DNA from: Calcarisporiella thermophila CBS 279.70
Lineage: Eukaryota; Calcarisporiellomycota
Assembly: GCF_041956535.1 (NCBI RefSeq)
Contig: NW_027192221.1
Span: forward strand, 1-64,000
Length of the DNA stretch: 64,000 bases
Direction of reading: 5' to 3'
Part shown: positions 56,727 through 64,000 of the stretch, piece after piece
How positions within the stretch are numbered: position 1 is the stretch's first letter
Layout: the number at the start of each line of letters is the position of its first letter
The notes under the pieces: generated by a model
Database searches by the model: none
Seen by the model: the letters and a program-made list of their open reading frames with translations, nothing else
Told to the model about the DNA's origin: nothing
Position numbers and translations under genes: made by a program

Positions 56727-57912
56727 ATGACACAAAACACAGAGCCTGCTGCTCACATTGATTGGAACAACCTCGGCTTCAAGTATATCGACACCAATGG
56801 TCATATCCGGCACGTCTGGCGTGATGGGAAATGGAATGAAGGAGAGTTGGTTCCCGAAGCGTATATCCGTACGCACATTTGCTCTCCAGCTCTAAACTAT
56901 GCTCAAGAGGTGAGTAGCTTTTTTTTTTTTCATTATACTCCCTCATCTTTATTCATCCCAGCGTCATCGTCTAGTGCTTCGAAGGACTGAAAGCGTTCCG
57001 GTGCAAAGATGGCAAAGTCCGCATTTTCCGCCCCGATGCCAATGCCAAGCGCCTCCAACAGTCTGCCGAGGCCGTCATGCTTCCTCATGTTCCTGAGGAT
57101 CTGTTCATATCTGCCGTTAAGCGGGCTGTCGCAGCCAATATCGAGTATGTTCCTCCTTATGGTTCGGGCGGCTCTCTCTACATCCGCCCACTACTCATCG
57201 GGACAGGCCCTCAGATTTCGCTGGAACCCTCGGACGAAGCGATGCTTTTGGTGTTTGTAATGCCCGTAGCACCCTACTACCGTGGGGGAATTACGCCCGT
57301 CGACGCAGAGATTATCGAGAACTTTGACCGAAGTAAGCAATGGCCCATTTTATTTTCCGTTAGCTTGGAAGCTAATTTCTATCTGCCTGTTATATAGCTG
57401 CTCCTCATGGTACAGGATGCTACAAACTTGGCGGCAATTATGCCCCTGTATTCCGCCACTGCCTAGATGCCAAAAAACGCGGCTTCCCTATCACTCTTCA
57501 CCTCGACTCGAAAACACGCTCTTTCATAGACGAATTCTCGACCTCAAACTTCATCGGTCTTGAGAAAACCCCCTCTGGAGATGTGATCTTTTCCACTCCC
57601 GATGCACCCACCATTCTGCGATCGATAACCCGTGAATCGCTCTGCCAGCTTGCGGAGAGTTTCGGATGGCAGGTGAAGAAACGCTCCATTCCTTTGGAGG
57701 AGCTGAGAGAAGGAAGATTCATAGAGGTGGCTGCATGCGGAACGGCCGCCATTATCACCCCCGTACGCAAGTTTGTCCGCGGCCAAGAGGAAATTCTTGT
57801 GAATGGAGGGGCAAAAGAATGTGGGCCGCTGCTGCGGAAGCTTTATGACCGCTTCCGGGCGATCCAAAACGGTGAAGAGGAGGATAAATTTGGATGGCTG
57901 GTGCAGGTGTAA
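56727..57912 (+). CDS. BAT2: Branched-chain amino acid aminotransferase (fold-type IV PLP enzyme)
   Basis: It transfers the amino group between leucine, isoleucine or valine and 2-oxoglutarate. Three exons, 56727-56909, 56975-57332 and 57398-57912, give 351 aa, a normal BCAT length. Motifs are ALNYAQECFEGLKAFR, RIFRPDANAKRLQQSA, SLYIRPLLIGTG, the PLP lysine Lys190 in GCYKLGGNYAP, SNFIG and the phosphate-binding loop ACGTAAIITPV. I start at the ATG at 56727; there is no in-frame ATG upstream. The N terminus is acidic and polar with no presequence, so a cytosolic enzyme (Bat2-like) is likely. The symbol follows that inference. With the isobutyryl-CoA dehydrogenase 7.5 kb away it covers two steps of valine catabolism. 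Confidence 0.93.
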
Positions 57913-58113
57913 TTCTAACCCACTCGGCGACTAGAGGTTGGAATAAATCAACAGAGCCAAGGAGCACAGCGCCAATAGCCACTTATTTCCCCCCCCCCCC
58001 CTCCATACAACCACCCAAAATGAACTATTTAGCCTTGACTTTCCAGCATAAAATAAAGGAACAATGACTGCAAAAGAAATACTATTTGGAATAGAACTAA
58101 CTATACATGAATA

Positions 58114-59297
58114 TTATTCTGAAGCGCACGCTTTCACAAGATCCTCCACCATCTGTTTTATCTTGCTCTTATGCAACAAGAAAACACTCCGAACCGGCAA
58201 AATGCCGAACTCTTGGAAGGTACGCTTTGAATCAGAAACGGCTGGGTCCTTAGTAAGCTTAAAATGGTGCTTAAAGTCGGAGTGCTACCGAGACCCAGAT
58301 AAAAATAAAGAACAAGTTCGCATCATTAGATGAGGAATAGCAATAAGAGAAAAGAAAATGCAATTACCCCTGCGATGATCTCTTCTTCAGGGTGGAAGTA
58401 GAAAATGACCGGCTCGGACTGTTGGAGCAATAGTTAGAGATCCACGGGAGGAGAGCGAGTAATTAGAGACCTACCACTTTGCTCTTTTTCGACTTCTTCG
58501 CGCCTTCCTCAGCATCCTGCTCCTCGTCCAGCTTCGACTCGATCTCACGGTAAGTCGGCGCCACAAGCACATACCACTCGAACTCGTATGGTTCTTTGTC
58601 CTCCACGGCCCACTCAACCTCCTCGAGAAGCATCTTATACATGGGGGGCACGATTTGCACAGGCATGTTGACAAGACGCTCGCTCACAATCCAGCCCACA
58701 TCATGGCGGGAGCCGTCCGCAAAGAGTTCTGCCAATTTGACATGAATGGGTTGCTTTTTTGTCTTGTCGAGGAGGTATTTTTTGAACTCTTGGATCGATT
58801 GCTTTTCCTGGAGAAAGAATATCGGTTAAATACTTTGGAAGCGAGGGATCGTAACGACCATTAACCCGAAACATTACTTTATGATGGTTGAGATTGAGAA
58901 CGGTGAGTAATGAATATGGATCGGATTCTGGACCATCAACCTTCACGGTCGAACCAACTAGCGGCTGACCGATAATTAATTCGGCTAGTTCAGACAAATT
59001 AAAGAGTTCTGCATCAGCAGAGAAGAGCTGCGTCAATAGCCGTTTAATGGCGTGGAAGTCGATGGGTTTGGGGTCGAAAAACTCAAAGTCCACATCGACT
59101 ATTTCCTGAGCACGTAAAGCAAAGGTTACGTCGAGAAGAAATGGTGGTTTAGAAGAGCGCTTGCTATGAGAAAGCCATAAATTGCAGTATTGACTTACCT
59201 CCATGGCATCATCCTCACCTCCATCGGCCTCATCACGCATAGCTATGTCCTCAGCCTTCTCTGTCACTTGTGGTTCAGCCGCTTTTCTCTTGCTCAT
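58114..59297 (-). CDS. BCP1: Bcp1/BCCIP family nuclear protein
   Basis: In yeast Bcp1 escorts ribosomal protein Rpl23 and is needed for export of Mss4; the human relative BCCIP binds BRCA2 and p21. Five exons (59199-59297, 58878-59105, 58475-58807, 58368-58418, 58114-58284) give 293 aa, the family size. The N terminus is basic then acidic (MSKRKAAEP, DEADGGEDD). The conserved core reads VDFEFFDPKPIDFHAIKRLL, IGQPLVGSTVKVDG and YSLLTVLNLNHHK. Later come DVGWIVSERLVNMP and PPMYKMLLEEVEWA. The C-terminal exon carries FQEFGILPVRSVFLLHK, a typical family ending. KKSKKSK may serve as a nuclear localisation signal. Confidence 0.93.
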
Positions 59298-59481
59298 GGT
59301 CGGTTTGTCTTCCAATTCAAAACTAACGCTTCTGAAAACTCGAGTGCCCAAGAATGAATAAAGCAAACACTTGTCACAAAAATAGTCACACTTGCTAACC
59401 TAACCAAAAAAAAAAATCATTCTTCTTCTATTAACTCTAAATTGCTTGCGTTTCATTATCATTGCTGTGAAATCAAATGGG
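59298..59481. promoter_or_regulatory. Compact shared promoter of BCP1 and the PWWP gene
   Basis: Only 184 bp separate the two divergent start codons, so both promoters must lie here or overlap the genes. An A run at 59406-59416 is the only notable tract. Sharing is inferred from geometry. Confidence 0.5.
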
Positions 59482-61306
59482 ATGCCATTGACTCGCAAAA
59501 GGGCCACTCTGAAACGCGCTATATCTGACCAGACGTGTGGCGCCAAAGATGGGTCTGATGAAAGCCGTGCGGCCGCGCCTACCGCTAACTCCCAGCCGGA
59601 GGTAGGCGCGGTCGTGGCGAATAAAAAGCAGAAAACGAACCAGCATATTTCACTTTTGCCCGATCTGGTGTGGGTTTGGATTAAACCGAATGAAAAAACA
59701 AAAGGGCGGTGGTGGCCCGCTAAGGTATGAATGTTTCAATCGTCTCCTTCGAATACTGTTTAATATTGGGAGCCGCAAAGAAAAGAGTAATCAAAGCTAG
59801 AATTGACGCGTTCGTTTGTGTTGTTTTTTTTTTCAAAATTGATGACATAGATCCTCAGCAAGTGTAGGGAAGATCGTCCTTTACTCATTAGGCGATTTGG
59901 CGGTTCTGGGAAAGAGTAGGTATAATATGGAGACATACGATACTTCTTTTAGAGAATTATGAAACAATAGAAGAAAGTGAAAATTTGTTCCAGACCCAAA
60001 GCTCATTAATTTGCATTTTGATCAGTGAAATGGAAATCGAGAATCCCTCAGCGAGAAATCTCCGAAGCTTTCGTGATCTGGCTTTCCGGAAAACCGTCCT
60101 CCAGTCATCCGAACGGGATAATCATAAGGAATTTATGAAAGCCTATGAAGAAGCGCTGGAAGCGGAGGAAGAAGAGGACGATGGTCTACCCGGGATTGAG
60201 CTTGCGTTGGAGCGAGCAACTACTTTCCAGAGAATACCCAATAAGTCTAAGAGTTCTCGTGCGTCGGCGAGCCATTTTATTTTTCAGCGTCCCAAGTAAT
60301 AATTTAACGCGTCGTGATACTATGTTTGTAGGCAAGCCACCCAAGTTTGAAAAGAGCTTGTCTATGTCATGCGTCCCGGATGAGTCGTTTTTTCCCACTA
60401 TACCCCAAGCTAACACCAAGGAGATTTCTGAGCTGCTCGGCGATATTCCCTCCATAGAGAGTGTTTACAAGTAAAATGGGGAACCCTTGGGGGAGGAAGT
60501 TCAACATTGATTTCATCTTATTTTTTGCCATTTAATAGCGGATGTGATGTCAAAGTGCCTGGCGAGCTCGTCCTGGCCATCTGGGACAGCGACAAGCGCT
60601 TTTACCCTGCTATTGTTGAAGAGCGCACTACGAGTGGAAAGTACCGGATCCGGTTCTATTCAAACCATAAGCGGACGCTTGCACGCGAAAAATTCTACAC
60701 TATGTTTGAGGAAGGGTTTCAAACCTGCCAGGTAGCTAGCTGATATTGTGAATTTTAGTTTCCTTCTTCACCGGGTGCTAATCTGTCATCATATGGGTCC
60801 CTAAATAGCTGGGCGATATAGACGATCTTGAAACCGACGGCAGCGAAATCGAGAATGCTGAGCTGGAGGCCTCGATCAATGACATTCTACCCGAGCTGCG
60901 CTCCATTCTTGCAGGAAAGATGCCATCATGGCGCTTAGAGGAGTTTCGGCAAGGCGGCAAGAAGGCTTGGTCCCGCCTTGCCCAGAGCGTGAGCCAAGGC
61001 CAATTCAGTAATCAGGAGTATGCGTTAGTTCGCCGCATGCTACAATATGATCTGATATCGTCTGTGCCGGATCAACTCTCGGAGGTAAGGCAGCCAGTGG
61101 AGAGAGCACAGCTCATAGACGCTGTGCTTGTGCCTGAAGCCATCATACGTCTCCTGATGCGTGAGCATGACATCGACTACACGGAAGCAGAGGAACGTAT
61201 GCTGAGTGAGAGCGGAGACTCACGGTGGGCAGAAAGAATTCTTGCAGCGCGGAATGCGTTTTTAATGGGGAACGAGCGCATTTCCGAGAGAAACGGCAAC
61301 AAATGA
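59482..61306 (+). CDS. PWWP-domain chromatin protein with a second Tudor-like module
   Basis: Six exons (59482-59724, 59851-59915, 60026-60258, 60332-60470, 60539-60731, 60809-61306) give 456 aa. The N terminus is basic (MPLTRKRATLKR) and includes NKKQKT. A PWWP domain starts near residue 61: DLVWVWIKPNEKTKGRWWPAKV, where the WWPA tetrad takes the PWWP place, and continues through exons 2-3. PWWP domains read methylated histone tails such as H3K36me. A second module, GELVLAIWDSDKRFYPAIVEE..GKYRIRFY, looks Tudor-like (residues about 237-290). The C-terminal 166 residues are helical and acidic (DDLETDGSEIENAELEASI), with no domain I recognise. Exons 3 and 4 join at a GTGCGT donor. The first ATG in frame is at 59482. 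The partner complex is unknown. Confidence 0.82.
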
Positions 61307-62037
61307 CCTGGACAGAATGAAACAGAATAGGGGTATTGGGTTGGGTTCGAAAACAATGGTTGTCAATATATTTAAAGCTATATCGGACCCACATCGCTAG
61401 CCTTCGTTTTCACGTTTGCTCCATTTGACACTCCTCCTCTAACCGATCCTGTCTGACAAATTTTGCGGTGTGTTGTGTGAATACTTTTTAAAAACCCTCT
61501 TTTCTTTACTTACTGTTAAATACTCTATGACCCTGTTGATTTTTTTTTCCTGCTATTTTATTTCGCGTACCTACCAATGCCTTTTTTTTTGCTTCAATTT
61601 AATAGGAGCGCTCTTCTGCATATATAAACTCTTTGAACAATCCGAATGGACTGACTGATCTTCTCACTATTCCAGTTTTACTGAGCTTTTCCTAGCTCTT
61701 GTTACGTCACTCTTCCCTTGACCCAATTTTCAAATGCTAGCTGTTCTCATTGACTGTCTCTGCAGAGCTTTTAGGAGGCGCCTAAGACGATACCGACATC
61801 GACCCAATTCCATTGTTTCGTATCACCTCAGATAGCTTTTAAAATTTAATAGAAAGGCGGAGTGCAAGTAGGAAAAGTCCCAAAATAATAAGACAATACA
61901 AGGCCAAAAAAAAAAATGATAAATGGGAGAAGAGAGGTGTAAAGGAAAAGAAGAATGGCAGAACAAGAACTGAGAAGGAAAGATAATAAGAAATAAATAC
62001 AGAATGAACATTGCATAACATTTGGCTCTCGTTTGTT
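61307..62037. other. Convergent intergenic region
   Basis: AT-rich DNA between the stops of the PWWP gene (+) and ZWF1 (-), which holds both 3' UTRs. Small T-rich frames (such as 61470-61658) are non-coding in appearance. No gene was seen. Confidence 0.55.
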
Positions 62038-63805
62038 TTAAATCTTAGCACTCTTCAAACCCGCGCCAATCTCCTCCTCGTCGCGTACTCCATGTCGCTC
62101 TAAAAATTTGGCTACTTCTGCAGGGCCAGGAGAGCCATAGGCATAGGGTAACGGGACAACGCCACCCTTCTCCAGGGCGTGTAGCATGGGAGTGAAGATG
62201 CGCCAAGCGGCGTCCAGCTCGTCGTCGCGAACAAAGTGACTTTGATCGCCCCGGAGTACGTCGAGGATCAGGGCCTCGTAGGCGTCAGGGATGCGATAAG
62301 AGGCGCCCTGGAATCGGTCTTTGTAGGTCAGATCAAGCGTGGTGGGGGTGGAGCGAATACTGAATCCAGGCACTTTGTTCGTCACTCGCAGCTGGACCGC
62401 TTCGTTGGGCTGGACGCGCACAATCAACTCGTTGCGGGCCGCGTCCGGGTACACCTGCCCATTCGCCACATTCCTGAACAGCACTCGCACCTCGACCTTT
62501 TGTTCATGCAAGGCCTTGCCCGCCTTTAGGATGAAGGGGACCCCTTGCCACCGGTCGTTGTTGATCCACAAGACATTGGCAGCGAAGGTGGGGCAGTTGC
62601 TGTTGGGCGGCACCGTCTTGTCGTCTTTATAGGCGGGTTTGGATCCATCAGCGGAAGCGGTGTACTGGCCAACGATGGTTTCCGAGGGTTTGATGGGAGG
62701 GATGCAGCGTAAGACTTTGACCTTCTCATCGCGAATGTCCTGAGAGCTCAGGGAGACGGGGGGCTCCATCGCAACGATGCTGAGGATCTGGAGAAGATCT
62801 ATGTACAAGAAGTAAAGGGGGTAGGGCGTCCTATCAATACACGGCTCTGCACCAGCGACCAGGGACTACAGGAGGATGGATGACTTACGGTTCTGCATCA
62901 CGTCACGGATAATCCCGAACTCGTCAAAATAGCCGCCTCGACCCTCCGTGCCAAACGGCTCACGCAGCGTGATCTGCACGTTCTCAATGTACTGGCGATT
63001 CCATACAGCGCCAAAAATGACGTTGGCAAAGCGGAGGGTGAGCAAGTTTTTCACCATCTCTTTCCCGAGATAGTGATCGATTCTATACACCTGGGGGGAG
63101 GAGGTTGGTAACGAAATTAGCATCGTAACGAAAAGATAAGAATTTCCTCAAGCAGCATAAGCACGCATGAAAGGTTTCAAGACGTGGTACACACCTCTTC
63201 CTCTGTGAATAGCTCGCCAAACTCTCGCTGTAAGTCACGGAAGCTCTCTAGATCGTGTCCAAATGGCTTCTCGACCACTACTCGGAAGCCATTCTTCCAC
63301 CGAGGATGCACATGTTTCTTCAGCATCCTGGCAACAGCGGTGAACACGCTTGGTGGAAGTGCCAAGTAGGCGACCAGTTTTATTTTCGCACCCATTTCCT
63401 TTTCGGCTTTTTCAATTTCCCCCACTAACTTCTCGAAGGATGCATCCTCGTCGTATTGTCCACTCACATATGACGTGAGGTTAAGGAAAGCGTCGACTTC
63501 CCCTGGCTCTGGATTCTTGATGGAGGAAGTGATACGCCTATTGTACTCAGCGGCATCCATAGGCGTCCGAGCATAGCCAATTATTTTGGTGTTGGATGGG
63601 AAAAATTTATGTTTGTGAAGACTAAAGAGGGCAGGATAAGTTTTCTTGCGGGCGAGATCGCCCGAAGCCCCAAAAACTGAAATAGAAAGGTGGAAAAAAA
63701 TGGTTAGTAATTCGGACGGGAATGCTGTTCTGGATTTCCTCAGGGGTTACCTATGATGACTAAATTATCATTCTGAGCGATTTCGTTCTGATTTGGGCCA
63801 GTCAT
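62038..63805 (-). CDS. ZWF1: Glucose-6-phosphate dehydrogenase
   Basis: First step of the oxidative pentose phosphate pathway, producing cytosolic NADPH. Four exons (63751-63805, 63195-63676, 62889-63090, 62038-62798) give 499 aa, the usual size. The NADP-binding motif GASGDLA is at residues 21-27. VVEKPFG and the active-site RIDHYLGKE (182-190) are intact, followed by [15 protein letters not shown] and RDVMQNHLLQIL. Later motifs include [22 protein letters not shown] and [17 protein letters not shown]. The short N terminus lacks any targeting signal, so it is cytosolic. Intron 1 splits the codon just before the NADP loop. Identity is certain. Confidence 0.97.
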
Positions 63806-64000
63806 TTCGGATGTGAATGCAGAGCAAGGTTATAAATTATCGAGATTATAAAGAAGTGGAGCTATAAGACCCTTGGAGGTTTATACCCGTCGTGAAATTT
63901 CTCGAGCGCTCCAACTTACGTGATTGTGTGACTGCCTTGTGTGGGAAAATGTAAGATTGGGATGCATCCTCCGCTGACAGTTTTTTGATTTCTAATACTT

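Overview
This window is nuclear DNA of a fungus. It carries about 20 protein genes, most split by short spliceosomal introns (roughly 45-100 nt, GT..AG, two of them GC..AG), and one intron-containing tRNA-Tyr. The protein families are fungal or fungus-compatible: a fused betaine-lipid synthase, the mitochondrial citrate/oxoglutarate carrier Yhm2, a Dnf-type flippase, septin, Spt20, a Whi5-like repressor and a BAR-PH-GRAM-VASt sterol-transfer protein. Three features are unlike baker's yeast: an SQ/TQ-rich UPF1 tail, a LUFS-polyQ-WD40 (LEUNIG-type) protein and an isobutyryl-CoA dehydrogenase. They make me favour an early-diverging or intron-rich lineage, but that is inference; I cannot name a species. 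No plasmid, phage, CRISPR or intact transposon was seen.

Layout. 0-9.9 kb: tRNA-Tyr, omega-amidase (-), betaine lipid synthase (-), NAD(P)HX epimerase (+), GTP cyclohydrolase II (+) and a Whi5-like protein (-). 11.5-17 kb: a type I membrane protein with a PPxY tail (+), a broken DJ-1/PfpI gene (-) and Yhm2 (+). 17.8-24.7 kb: P4-ATPase flippase (+) and an unrecognised two-helix membrane protein (+). 25-33 kb: UPF1 (+), a RING-H2 protein (-) and an unrecognised secreted protein (+). 33.7-43 kb: a divergent pair, the Sip3/Lam-like protein (-) and the LEUNIG-like protein (+). 43.6-56 kb: four genes all on +: condensin subunit Ycg1/CAP-G, isobutyryl-CoA dehydrogenase, septin and Spt20. 56.7-64 kb: branched-chain aminotransferase (+), Bcp1/BCCIP (-), a PWWP protein (+) and glucose-6-phosphate dehydrogenase (-).

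The genes are mainly housekeeping: lipid remodelling and transport (BTA1, flippase, Lam-like), NAD(P)H supply and repair (Zwf1, Yhm2, epimerase), riboflavin synthesis, valine metabolism (aminotransferase and isobutyryl-CoA dehydrogenase), RNA surveillance, chromatin and transcription (Spt20, LUFS-WD40, PWWP) and cell division (condensin, septin, Whi5-like). There is no operon; neighbours seem unrelated apart from possible shared promoters between divergent genes. The gene models were built by eye from splice signals. Except for the broken DJ-1/PfpI gene, every gene has a single open frame whose summed exon length is a multiple of three. Genes in the first 23 kb use many G/C-ending codons, while those from 33 kb onward are more A/T-rich.

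Points most worth a second look: a perfect CACGTG-centred palindrome upstream of the betaine-lipid gene; the DJ-1/PfpI gene whose nucleophile cysteine position is TGA; the SQ/TQ clusters of UPF1; the LEUNIG-like architecture; the PPxY membrane protein; and the run of tiny first exons and GC-AG introns.
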